64,000 bases of DNA from positions 27,198 to 91,197 of the forward strand of contig DCIK01000007.1 in NCBI GenBank assembly GCA_002315975.1. Reading direction: 5' to 3'. This DNA comes from Clostridiales bacterium UBA1728 (GTDB lineage: Bacteria > Bacillota > Clostridia > Oscillospirales > Oscillospiraceae). The notes under the pieces are model-generated. The model made no database searches. It was not told the origin of the DNA and saw nothing but the letters and a program-made list of their open reading frames with translations. Positions 15,470 to 23,818 of this stretch are shown here, one piece after another (the first letter of the stretch is position 1; each line of letters opens with the position of its first letter). Both the position numbers and the translations under genes were made by a program.

Positions 15470-16434
15470 TTGAACTCTATCCCATGAAAATGGGGAGCGT
15501 CTTCGTGCAAACCGTCTGGGGCGGCAATCGGCTGAAAACGGACTTTGCCAAAGCCGCCGCCCCGCCCCATACCGGCGAGAGCTGGGAGCTCTCCGCCGTG
15601 GCGGGCAGCGAGTCGGCCATCCTCAACGGGGTCTATACCGACCGGAATCTGAACCGTCTGGGCGAGGAAGACCGGGAAGCCTTCTGGGGCAGTCGCTGCC
15701 GCGATGGCCGCTTTCCCATGCTGGTAAAGCTCATTGACGCTGCGGAGAACCTCTCCGTGCAGGTGCATCCCTCCGATGCCACTGCCGATGCCGCCCTGGG
15801 CGAGCAGGGGAAGGCGGAAATGTGGTATGTGCTGGACGCAAAGCCCGGTGCCTGTCTCTATCTGGGCTTCTCCCGGAATGTGAGGGCGGAGAGCGTTATG
15901 CGTGGCTGCGAAGACGGAAGCGTGCTCTCTATGCTCAACCGGGTTTCCGTGAGCCGGGGCGATGTGTTCTTCATCCCGCCGGGAACTGTCCACGCCATCG
16001 GCAAGGGACTTACGCTGGCGGAGATCCAGCAGAGCTCCGATACCACCTTCCGCATCTACGACTACCAGCGGCCGGATGCCAACGGTCAGCCCCGCACCCT
16101 CCATTGGGAGCGGGCAAGAGCCGTGATGAACTACGGGGCACTGATCCCCGAGGGCTGCCGTGCCAATTCTCTGGTACAGCTGCCGGAGTTCACCATGTCC
16201 GAGCTCTTCTCCTGCGCATACTTCCGCTCCTATAAGCTTACGGTGAAAAAGGCCGTTACCCTCTCCTGCGACGGCAAATCCTTCCGCAGCCTCCTTTGCA
16301 CGGAGGGAGCGGGCACCATCCGCTATCAGGGCGCAGACTATCCCGTATCCAAGGGGCAGAGCTATTTTCTCCCCGCCGCTCTGGGCAAATACGAACTATC
16401 CGGAAGCTGCACCGTGCTGCTTTCCTGGGTATGA
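15466..16434 (+). CDS. manA: Mannose-6-phosphate isomerase, class I
   Basis: A 322-residue cupin-type zinc isomerase that converts fructose 6-phosphate to mannose 6-phosphate. The zinc ligands are in VQVHPSD near residue 97 and the Glu-containing KAEMWYVL segment near 114. The conserved FIPPGTVHAIG near residue 170 carries the third histidine ligand. The ATG at 15466 overlaps the upstream stop by four bases; the TTG three codons earlier is not needed. It supplies the phosphomutase and GDP-mannose pyrophosphorylase on either side, completing fructose-6-P to GDP-mannose in one operon. Confidence 0.93.
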   Translation: MIELYPMKMGSVFVQTVWGGNRLKTDFAKAAAPPHTGESWELSAVAGSESAILNGVYTDRNLNRLGEEDREAFWGSRCRDGRFPMLVKLIDAAENLSVQVHPSDATADAALGEQGKAEMWYVLDAKPGACLYLGFSRNVRAESVMRGCEDGSVLSMLNRVSVSRGDVFFIPPGTVHAIGKGLTLAEIQQSSDTTFRIYDYQRPDANGQPRTLHWERARAVMNYGALIPEGCRANSLVQLPEFTMSELFSCAYFRSYKLTVKKAVTLSCDGKSFRSLLCTEGAGTIRYQGADYPVSKGQSYFLPAALGKYELSGSCTVLLSWV

Positions 16435-16445
16435 AAGGATCGAAT

Positions 16446-17516
16446 ATGAAGAAAACCGCATTAATCATGGCCGGTGGCCGCGGCGAACGGCTCTGGCCGA
16501 AAAGCCGCAAGGCGCTGCCCAAGCAGTTCCTGTCCCTCACCGGTGACGGCAAGACCATGATCCAGCTCACTGTGGAGCGTATCCTCCCCATGATCGCCAT
16601 GGAGGACATCTATGTCTGCACCAACAGGGACTATGTGGAGCTGGTCAGAGCGCAGCTTCCCGCGCTGCCGGAGGAGAATATCCTCTGCGAGCCCATGGGC
16701 AAAAACACTGCCCCCTGCATCGGCTTCGGTGCCGCCGTTATGGAGAGAAAATACGGCGAGGCCGTGATGTTCGTTCTGGCCTCCGACAGCTACATCAAGT
16801 ATAATTCCATCTTCCTCAACGCCCTCCGGGACGCTGCCGAGGTGGCCGAGGCCGGAGAAAACCTGGTCACTGTGGGCATCACTCCCGACTATCCCGAGGT
16901 GGGCTACGGCTATATCCGTTTTGACCCCGCCGAGGGCTGTGGCCGTGCCTTCAGGGTGGAGCGCTTTGTGGAGAAGCCCGACATTGAGACTGCCCGCAGC
17001 TATCTGGCCACGGAGCGCTATCTCTGGAACAGCGGTATGTTCATCTGGAAGCTCTCCACCATTAAGAGCGCTCTGAGGGAGCATATGCCCGCCCTCTATG
17101 AGGGGGCGGAGCGCATCGGCGCGGCCTGGGGCACAGAGCAGCAGCAGCGGGTGCTGGAAGCTGAGTACGCCGCCATGCCGGGTATCTCCGTGGACTACGC
17201 CGTTATGGAGAAGGCCGAGCGCATCTATACCGTCCCCGGCTCCTTCGGCTGGAACGATGTGGGCTCCTGGCAGGCGCTGGACATCATCCAGCAGAGCAAC
17301 GAGTTCGGCAATGTGGTCAGCGGCAACGCCGTCACTGTGGATACCCGCCGCTGCATCATTCAGGGCAGTGAGCGCCTCATCGCCACGGTGGGACTGGAAA
17401 ATGTGGTCATTGTGGACACACCCGACGCCCTCATGGTCTGCAACAAGAGCGACACCGCCAGCATCAAGAAGATTCTGGAAAATCTCCGCATCTGCAACCG
17501 GGACGAATATCTGTGA
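16446..17516 (+). CDS. manC: Mannose-1-phosphate guanylyltransferase
   Basis: A 356-residue nucleotidyltransferase that makes GDP-mannose from mannose 1-phosphate and GTP. The nucleotide-binding signature GGRGERLWPKSR is at residues 10-21, followed by the lysine in KQF. The sugar-phosphate motif FVEKP lies near residue 177 and the WNSGMF motif near 196. There is no isomerase-type cupin C-terminus, so it is the short, monofunctional form; the isomerase is the separate upstream gene. The ATG at 16446 follows AAAGGAT. Its product is the direct substrate of the Gmd enzyme encoded next. Confidence 0.93.
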   Translation: MKKTALIMAGGRGERLWPKSRKALPKQFLSLTGDGKTMIQLTVERILPMIAMEDIYVCTNRDYVELVRAQLPALPEENILCEPMGKNTAPCIGFGAAVMERKYGEAVMFVLASDSYIKYNSIFLNALRDAAEVAEAGENLVTVGITPDYPEVGYGYIRFDPAEGCGRAFRVERFVEKPDIETARSYLATERYLWNSGMFIWKLSTIKSALREHMPALYEGAERIGAAWGTEQQQRVLEAEYAAMPGISVDYAVMEKAERIYTVPGSFGWNDVGSWQALDIIQQSNEFGNVVSGNAVTVDTRRCIIQGSERLIATVGLENVVIVDTPDALMVCNKSDTASIKKILENLRICNRDEYL

Positions 17517-17539
17517 AGAAGCGGTAGTGTTGCGCCCAA

Positions 17540-17632
17540 AGGGAGGCTCTGTAGGGCTCGGCCTCCCGGACGAGCCGCCGCAGCTCTCGTCCCTTGCCTT
17601 CCCCTTTCAAAAGGAGAAGGCTTTTCATACAA
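17540..17632. repeat. TAGGGCTCGG repeat between manC and gmd
   Basis: TAGGGCTCGGCCTCCCGGAC begins at 17552 and runs to 17576; a TTCCCCTTTCAAAAGGAGAA hairpin follows. It is one of at least six copies of this module in the window, here placed inside an operon. Confidence 0.8.
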
Positions 17633-17667
17633 ACTCAACTGATAATCTCTGAAAAGGAGAGACAAAC

Positions 17668-18720
17668 ATGAAAACTGCACTCATCACCGGCATCACCGGT
17701 CAGGACGGCTCCTATCTGGCAGAGCTGCTGCTGGAAAAGGGCTATGAGGTGCATGGCATCACCCGCCGCGCCTCCACCAACAATCTTGTCCGCATCGAGC
17801 ATCTTCTGAGCAATCCCGCTCTCCACCTCCACGAGGGCGATCTGACGGACTCCACCAGTCTCATCCGCATCATTAAGGCCACGCAGCCCGATGAGCTCTA
17901 CAATCTCGCCGCCCAGAGCCACGTGCAGGTGAGCTTTGATGTGCCCGAATACTCGGGCGATGTGGACGCGCTGGGCGTGATCCGCATTTTAGAGGCCGTC
18001 CGTATGCTGGGGTTGGAGAAGAAGACCCGCATCTATCAGGCATCCACCTCCGAGCTCTACGGCAAGGTGGAGGAATGCCCCCAGAACGAGAATACGCCCT
18101 TCCACCCCTACAGCCCCTATGCCATCGCCAAGCAGTACGGCTACTGGATGATTAAGGAGTACCGGGAGGCCTACGGTATGTTCGCCTGTAACGGCATCCT
18201 CTTCAATCACGAGAGCGAACGCCGGGGTGAGAGCTTCGTGACCCGCAAGATTACCCTGGCCGCCGGACGCATTGCCTGCGGCCTGCAGGATCATCTGGAG
18301 CTGGGCAATCTGGACTCCCTCCGGGACTGGGGCTATGCCAGGGACTATGTGGAGTGTATGTGGCTGATGCTCCAGCAGGACGAGCCCGACGATTTCGTCA
18401 TCGCCACCGGCGTGCAGCACACCGTTCGTGAGTTCACCACCCTCGCCTTTGCCCACGACGGCATGGACATCGAGTGGCGGGGCAGCGGCATGGACGAAAA
18501 GGGCTACGACAGAAAAACCGGCAAGCTGCTGGTTTCGGTCAATGCCCAGTGGTACCGGCCCACCGATGTGGTCAACCTCTGGGGCGACCCCACCAAGGCC
18601 CGCACAGTTCTGGGCTGGAACCCCCAGAACACAAGCTATGAGCAGCTCTGCGCTCTCATGGCCGAGCATGACCTGAAGCTGGCGCAGAAGGAAAAGGCCG
18701 CCCTGACTGCGGAGGCATAA
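17668..18720 (+). CDS. gmd: GDP-mannose 4,6-dehydratase
   Basis: A 350-residue short-chain dehydrogenase/reductase. The NADP-binding loop GITGQDGSYLAELLL is at residues 9-23. The catalytic Tyr-x-x-x-Lys is in YSPYAIAKQYGYW near residue 150, with the conserved NGILFNHESERRGE segment near residue 180. It converts GDP-mannose to GDP-4-keto-6-deoxy-mannose, the precursor of fucose, rhamnose or perosamine donors. No second enzyme (WcaG, Rmd or Per) is seen in this window, so the final sugar cannot be told. The start follows GAAAGGAGAG. The glycosyltransferase gene starts three bases after its stop. Confidence 0.95.
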   Translation: MKTALITGITGQDGSYLAELLLEKGYEVHGITRRASTNNLVRIEHLLSNPALHLHEGDLTDSTSLIRIIKATQPDELYNLAAQSHVQVSFDVPEYSGDVDALGVIRILEAVRMLGLEKKTRIYQASTSELYGKVEECPQNENTPFHPYSPYAIAKQYGYWMIKEYREAYGMFACNGILFNHESERRGESFVTRKITLAAGRIACGLQDHLELGNLDSLRDWGYARDYVECMWLMLQQDEPDDFVIATGVQHTVREFTTLAFAHDGMDIEWRGSGMDEKGYDRKTGKLLVSVNAQWYRPTDVVNLWGDPTKARTVLGWNPQNTSYEQLCALMAEHDLKLAQKEKAALTAEA

Positions 18721-18722
18721 AG

Positions 18723-20396
18723 ATGGGGGAAGGCTTTGAGGATCGCTGGCATATCTTTGCCGACCGTCAGCAGTATCACCGCGCAACCCGGAGCTATGCC
18801 CTGAGCCTGAAAAAACTGCAGGAAGAAAACCTTGCGCTGCAAAAGAGGATCGAAGGTCTGGAATATGAGCGGAATTATTATCGCTCCGCCTTTGAAGCCA
18901 TCTCCAACGCCGGCTGGTGGAAGCTGACGGCACCCCTGCGGAGGCTCTGCGAAAAGCTGCAAAAAAGCCCCCCGCCGCCCCCTGCCCCGGAAAGACAGTG
19001 GGAGAAGCCGAAGGTCAGTGCCGAGGAGACAGAGCTGCGCAGTGTGCAGGATGCCCAAAGTACGGCAATATTCGGCATCGAAGCGGCCGTCCGCAGCGCA
19101 GCACTGACGCGCTCGCTGGAGGCCCAGACCTACCGGAACTGGCAGTGGGGCAGCGAGGGCAGTGACTATACGCTCCTCCTCGATGCAGACTGTGAGCTGC
19201 ACCCCTACGCGCTCTCCATCCTCTCCGAGGCACTTTCCCGCAGCGAGCTGGTCTACTGCGATGAGCTGGCAGGGGAGAAGCCCATCTTCCGCTTCGCCTA
19301 TTCGCCCTATGCCTTTCGCGGAAGCTGTGACCCGGGCACTCTTCTGGCTCTGCGCACCGATCTGCTCTCAACCCTGCCGGAGGGCGAAGGTCGGCAGGAG
19401 CGGATTTTGCGGCTCTTTGAAGGAACTGCGTCCGTGGAGCATATCCCGTATCTGCTCTGCGCTACGCCGGAGGAGAGGAAAACAGCGGCCACGGAGGAGG
19501 GCTGCGCGGCACTCTCCCGCTCCCTTGCGCGCAGCGGTCAGCCTGCGGCGGTGAGCGTTACGCCGGAGGGCTATTATCATGTGGCCTATGAGATTACGGG
19601 CACTCCCCTGGTGAGCATCGTAATCCCCAACTGGGAGCATTTCGCAGACATCAGCGCCTGTCTGGAGTCTGTCTTTGCCAAAACTACATATCCGAATTTT
19701 GAAGTGATCATCGTCCGCAACGGCCGGGAGAGCGAGGAAATCTCGGCCTTCTATGCCGAGGCCGAGCGCCGCTGGGAAAACCTTCGGGTACTGCCTTACA
19801 GCGGCGGCTTCAACTATTCCGCCATCTGCAACTTCGGTGTCCGCGCTGCCGGGGGCGAGTATGTGCTGCTGCTGAACAACGATATGGAGGTCATCGCACC
19901 CGATTGGATTCAGGAAATGCTCATGCTCACCCAGCAGGAGGACGTGGGCATAGTGGGCGCAAAGCTCCTCTATCCCGATGAGACCGTCCAGCACTGCGGC
20001 ATGGCCTTCACATCACCCACCACCATTGAGCATCTATTCCGGGGCGTGAGCACCCTGGAGAGCGGCCCCTGCGGTTTTCTGCAAACGGTTCAGGAGGTAA
20101 CGGCAGTGACGGGCGCCTGCATCCTGCTGCGCCACTCTCTCTACGAGAGCCTCAGCAGCCTGGACGAGAGTCTTGCAGTATCCTTCAGCGATGTGGATTT
20201 GTGTATGAAGGCCCGCGCCGCCGGATTCAGAGTGCTCTGCACACCCTTCGCCACCCTCTATCATTTCGAGGGCAGCAGCCGCGGTAAAAACGGAACCGAA
20301 GAAAGCGACCGCATCTTCCTCTGGGAAAGCGAGATTTTTTTCACCCGCTGGGGGGAATGGAGCAAAAAGGGCGATCTGTTATTTTCCGTCAAATGA
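18723..20396 (+). CDS. Family 2 glycosyltransferase with N-terminal coiled coil
   Basis: A 557-residue protein. The first 90 residues form a coiled coil (heptads around residues 20-60) with a short hydrophobic patch. A degenerate domain with a DADCE motif follows (about residues 100-270). The C-terminal GT-A catalytic domain starts near residue 295 (PLVSIVIPNWEH), with LLLNNDMEV as the metal-binding DxD-equivalent near 382. GIVGAKLLYP and the HCGMAF segment are typical of rhamnan/O-antigen transferases that use deoxyhexoses. The arrangement of a broken first and an intact second GT2 domain is common in this class. It directly follows gmd and likely transfers the GDP-linked sugar made by the operon. 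Confidence 0.88.
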   Translation: MGEGFEDRWHIFADRQQYHRATRSYALSLKKLQEENLALQKRIEGLEYERNYYRSAFEAISNAGWWKLTAPLRRLCEKLQKSPPPPPAPERQWEKPKVSAEETELRSVQDAQSTAIFGIEAAVRSAALTRSLEAQTYRNWQWGSEGSDYTLLLDADCELHPYALSILSEALSRSELVYCDELAGEKPIFRFAYSPYAFRGSCDPGTLLALRTDLLSTLPEGEGRQERILRLFEGTASVEHIPYLLCATPEERKTAATEEGCAALSRSLARSGQPAAVSVTPEGYYHVAYEITGTPLVSIVIPNWEHFADISACLESVFAKTTYPNFEVIIVRNGRESEEISAFYAEAERRWENLRVLPYSGGFNYSAICNFGVRAAGGEYVLLLNNDMEVIAPDWIQEMLMLTQQEDVGIVGAKLLYPDETVQHCGMAFTSPTTIEHLFRGVSTLESGPCGFLQTVQEVTAVTGACILLRHSLYESLSSLDESLAVSFSDVDLCMKARAAGFRVLCTPFATLYHFEGSSRGKNGTEESDRIFLWESEIFFTRWGEWSKKGDLLFSVK

Positions 20397-20400
20397 AAAT

Positions 20401-20445
20401 CAAAGCTTCGGCATCAGTAAGCAATGATGCCGAAGCTTTGTTATT
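20401..20445 (+). terminator. Terminator between convergent glycan genes
   Basis: CAAAGCTTCGGCATCA (20401-20416) pairs perfectly with TGATGCCGAAGCTTTG (20425-20440), followed by TTATTT. On the minus strand the hairpin is followed by ATTTTC, so it may serve both sides. Confidence 0.88.
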
Positions 20446-20455
20446 TGCGGGATGC

Positions 20456-20749
20456 TCAGTATGTCTTGCGCGGTTCAGAAAATCCCCAGAAGAGATAGTG
20501 ATAATAGTATTCTTTGAGATTCTCTCCGTATTTTTGGCGCAGATCAGGGTTAGCATCGCGGTAAACATTTACGTTAAATCCGGGGCTGGCAATGCGGCCT
20601 TCTCTCATTCCATGGAGGAGAAAGTGACGCAGATATTTTTTTCGATTATCGCCTAAGATTTGTTCAACATCTTTGTTGCGTTCCCGATAGTATCCGTAGT
20701 TATACACCGGAGCAAAGAAAAGCTCATTTTTTCTGTAATCGGATATCAT
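20456..20749 (-). CDS. Small protein made of glycosyltransferase-appendage repeats
   Basis: A 97-residue product with two related units of about 45 residues: FAPVYNYGYYRERNKDVEQI...HFLLHGMREGR, and FNVNVYRDANPDLRQKYGEN...HYLFWGF. This Y-Y-x-x-x-x-x-D-L / H-F-x-x-x-G-x-x-E-G-R pattern is known to me as a C-terminal appendage of Clostridial surface-polysaccharide glycosyltransferases. Here it stands alone, with its own AAGGAG site eight bases before the ATG. It could be an accessory subunit or the detached tail of a transferase. It is 57 bases downstream of the large bifunctional transferase gene and probably co-transcribed. Confidence 0.7.
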   Translation of the reverse strand: MISDYRKNELFFAPVYNYGYYRERNKDVEQILGDNRKKYLRHFLLHGMREGRIASPGFNVNVYRDANPDLRQKYGENLKEYYYHYLFWGFSEPRKTY

Positions 20750-20806
20750 TCCGCAATTCTCCTTTCGGAAGTATCAAGCTTGATAATGAATATGGGGAAG
20801 ATCGCG

Positions 20807-23227
20807 TCATTTTCTGAAAATAGAACGAAGCTTCAACAGAAACTCGCGCACCGGCCGGAAAATACGCTGAAGAATAACCTTGCGCCTGTGATATTCAGCT
20901 GCCTCTGCCCGGTAACTATCCAGAAGCTGAGGATTGGAGAAAGTAGCGGCGTGAGAAACGGAAATGTCAGGAGAAGCGGTTGAAGCCTGTGCGGCAGAAT
21001 TTTTTGCCCATACAGCGATATTCTGCATGGCCATACGGACTGCCGTAGCAATAGGCTCATCCTGATAGAGCGCGCATGGCTCGTAGTATTCCTGAGATCT
21101 GACTTCAATGATGCTTTTCCAGGTCTCTTCCAGATCTTCCTTATAAAACTGAGAAAGACTGTTTCTGGATTTTTTGCCTTCTGACTGACGAAGGGCATCG
21201 TTCTCCAAAAGCTCAACGATTCTGTCGGCTGCGGCCTTCAAATCCCGCTGAGGGACAACGCTGACACCGCTGTCTGGCAGACGGAGCATGGTCAGGTTGG
21301 GAATCTCGTAAGAAACGATAGGTAAACCGTAGCACTTGGCCTCCTGAAGAACCAGAGGAAAGCCCTCATAAAGAGAGGTCATGAGAAAAATGCTGGCGTT
21401 TTCATAAAAAGGAGTAACATCCAGATGAAAACCTTCAAGAATTACAAAATCACTGATCCCTTCCTGAACAAGAAGTTCTTTTATCCGGTCAAATTCCTCA
21501 TCAGTCTCTGCCTGTCCCACAATGTGAAGCTTGAAATCGGGAACTTTCAGCTGAACCAGCTTTGCAATTTCAAATGCGTCCAGATACTGCTTTTCGTAGC
21601 TGAGCCGTCCCACCCAGACAACATCCTTGGAATTCAGACGAGAAGGCTTGCAGTCATCGAGCTTGTAGCACATGGGATTACAGACCTGAACAGCATTTAT
21701 TCCAATGGCTTTACACCAGGCAAGATCAACCTCGGAAAGCACGGCGGCGACATGAAAGGCGGAATAGATCTTATGCTGTTCAAACCAGTTGAAATTCCCG
21801 TAAGTGGGTGTTTGGAAGATGAACAGGAAGTCGGTATGACTGTGAAGAATCAACGGGAGCTGCATGGAACGGATGGAAATACCATCTATGGGCATATTCA
21901 GAGACATAAAGGCGTGATAGAGCACTGCATCCACAGAAAATCTCTCAATAATCTTTCGCCATTCCTCAAATCTCTCCGCGGGAGCATCTCCGTGGGACAT
22001 CAGGCGCAGATGCCGTACACCGTCGGGGATGGGATAATCCTCTACTGTAGCACCTGCTTCAGTGATGATAATCACGCGGTACCCGATGCGAAGAAGAATG
22101 GGAGTCAGAGTGGACATGACCTTTTCAACACCGCCGTTGTACATACGGTGATAGAACATGGCAACGGTTCTGATCTGACGCCTGGGAGAAGCCGGAATGG
22201 TACGCGAATAGAGGTACTCGGCTTCGACAGGATGCATATTGTGCTTTTCAAAAGCCCAATCAACAAATTCCTCGGTCAGCACATCCATATCCAGATAGGC
22301 CAGCATCAGAGAGAGAAACTTTTTTTGCAGATAATCAGGGACCCGATAAGCCCATGCGTAGAGCATATCCGGTATGGTGTGCTCGTGGGCAAACTGGAGC
22401 AGTTTCGTAGATTCTTCTTTTTTCAGACCGGCTTCGGGTATCCACTTTTCAAGCAGAATGTAAACGCGGCCGATGTTGGCAAAGCGCTCAAGATCTTTTT
22501 CTGCGATGGAAAACGACCCGGTGGACATTCCGGAGCCAAGACGATAGTGATAAAACTTACGTTCGTCCAGCGCAAAGGACTCCGCATAGGAAACAGCCAT
22601 GCTGGTCAAAGTGAAATCCTCAGCCATCTGCAGGCGCTCACCTTTGTGGTGAGAAAAAATCCGCCTGATCAGCGAGCCGGTATAAATCTTGTTCCATACA
22701 TTCCAGGGGAACACACCTGAAATCAGGGACTGTACCGCAATGCCCTGCTTGCCTTTAGCGGTCAGAGCGGTCACGGTCAGATAATCATTCAGCGTCTGAA
22801 TATCGGCTGGTGTCATGTTCTCGCCTTCAAAGGTTTCCGTGTTGAAGCAGATGAAATCCCATTGACCCCGATCCATTTCTTCGGCGAGTGCCTCGCAGGC
22901 ATCAAGCTCCAGATAGTCATCCGCATCCAAAAACATGATATACTCGCCGGAGGCCACGGAAACTGCATTGTGTCGGGAAGTATAGATGCCCTCGTTTTTC
23001 TCGTTTCGGAGAATCCTGATTCTACGGTCAATCCTGCGGTAGGATTCAAGTATTTCCGGTGTGCTGTCGGTGGAGCAGTCATCGACTACAAGAATCTCAA
23101 TATTTGTCAGACTCTGATGAATGGCGCTCTCCAACGCCTCACAGAGGTACTTTTCTGCGTTGTAAGCGGGAATGATCAGTGAAATCTTTGCCTGTCCCGA
23201 AACTTTAACTGAAATATTTTTTCCCAT
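20807..23227 (-). CDS. Bifunctional glycosyltransferase (GT2 + GT4)
   Basis: About 806 residues with two catalytic modules. The N-terminal GT2 module (about residues 15-300) has ISLIIPAYNAEKYL, VVDDCSTD and the metal-binding FLDADDYLE. The C-terminal GT4 module (about 350-720) has the NGGVEKV phosphate-gripping region and the retaining-transferase motif YEGFPLVLQEAKCYGLPIV with the nucleotide-binding glutamate. One polypeptide could thus add two sugars. The frame opens at 23245, but AAGAGGT sits eight bases before the ATG at 23227, which I prefer. It converges on the GDP-mannose operon, so both belong to one surface-glycan region. Confidence 0.88.
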   Translation of the reverse strand: MGKNISVKVSGQAKISLIIPAYNAEKYLCEALESAIHQSLTNIEILVVDDCSTDSTPEILESYRRIDRRIRILRNEKNEGIYTSRHNAVSVASGEYIMFLDADDYLELDACEALAEEMDRGQWDFICFNTETFEGENMTPADIQTLNDYLTVTALTAKGKQGIAVQSLISGVFPWNVWNKIYTGSLIRRIFSHHKGERLQMAEDFTLTSMAVSYAESFALDERKFYHYRLGSGMSTGSFSIAEKDLERFANIGRVYILLEKWIPEAGLKKEESTKLLQFAHEHTIPDMLYAWAYRVPDYLQKKFLSLMLAYLDMDVLTEEFVDWAFEKHNMHPVEAEYLYSRTIPASPRRQIRTVAMFYHRMYNGGVEKVMSTLTPILLRIGYRVIIITEAGATVEDYPIPDGVRHLRLMSHGDAPAERFEEWRKIIERFSVDAVLYHAFMSLNMPIDGISIRSMQLPLILHSHTDFLFIFQTPTYGNFNWFEQHKIYSAFHVAAVLSEVDLAWCKAIGINAVQVCNPMCYKLDDCKPSRLNSKDVVWVGRLSYEKQYLDAFEIAKLVQLKVPDFKLHIVGQAETDEEFDRIKELLVQEGISDFVILEGFHLDVTPFYENASIFLMTSLYEGFPLVLQEAKCYGLPIVSYEIPNLTMLRLPDSGVSVVPQRDLKAAADRIVELLENDALRQSEGKKSRNSLSQFYKEDLEETWKSIIEVRSQEYYEPCALYQDEPIATAVRMAMQNIAVWAKNSAAQASTASPDISVSHAATFSNPQLLDSYRAEAAEYHRRKVILQRIFRPVREFLLKLRSIFRK

Positions 23228-23390
23228 TATTGAGTACCTCTTCATCCCCTGAGCGGATTTTCTGCGTGAAGGCCCGATAAAACGCAGAATATTGTCAATT
23301 TATAGCATTGCTGATGAATCATTTTAACATAAGTAAAACATTATGTCAAACAATATTCCTGTGGAAACAAAAGGAAGCGTACATAATAAG

Positions 23391-23421
23391 AAACGGCAGC
23401 CTCTTGCTGAGACTGCCGTTT
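23391..23421 (-). terminator. Stem-loop downstream of the DUF3783 gene
   Basis: AAACGGCAG and CTGCCGTTT flank a 12-base loop whose ends can also pair. It sits 10 bases past the stop of the minus-strand gene. The rest of the 23246-23430 gap is AT-rich with no gene visible. Confidence 0.6.
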
Positions 23422-23430
23422 GCTATCATT

Positions 23431-23817
23431 CTATGAATGTGCCCTTCCGCCGCTCTCCATCGCCTCTCTTTCGGTGCAGAGCTCGCGGTGGAGCTGTACG
23501 GAGCTCCAGCTGGCGTTGGTCTCCGTGACGATGGCTTTCAGGGGGATGGAGATGCGGCTTTTGCGCAGGGCATCCAGCAGGGCATTGAGCTGGGCGCGGG
23601 TGAAGCCGTTCATCAGCAGCAGCTCGTCGGTGAAGGCGGGCTCGGCATCCTGTATCTCTGCGGGCAGCTCCGGGGCGGCACCGGTGGCCAGAATACCGAT
23701 GGGCAGGGCGTACTCCGCCGCTGCCACCGCTCTCCAGCGGATGCCGCTGCGCACGAGAACCACAGTCAGCTTTGCGAGCTTGTCTTTGTCGATGTTGTAG
23801 AGCAGAACGTTTGCCAT
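23431..23817 (-). CDS. DUF3783 domain protein, 128 aa
   Basis: The start is ATG at 23817, one base after the stop codon of the upstream gene; the longer frame reading back to 24249 only shadows that gene. The C-terminal half shows the DUF3783 pattern LLLMNGFTRAQLNALLDAL followed by IPLKAIVTETNASW. In this family the pattern forms a small alpha/beta domain of unknown function. The first 60 residues look like a second small alpha/beta domain. Function is unknown. The tight coupling to the upstream 500-residue gene suggests the two products work together. Confidence 0.8.
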   Translation of the reverse strand: MANVLLYNIDKDKLAKLTVVLVRSGIRWRAVAAAEYALPIGILATGAAPELPAEIQDAEPAFTDELLLMNGFTRAQLNALLDALRKSRISIPLKAIVTETNASWSSVQLHRELCTEREAMESGGRAHS

Positions 23818-23818
23818 A

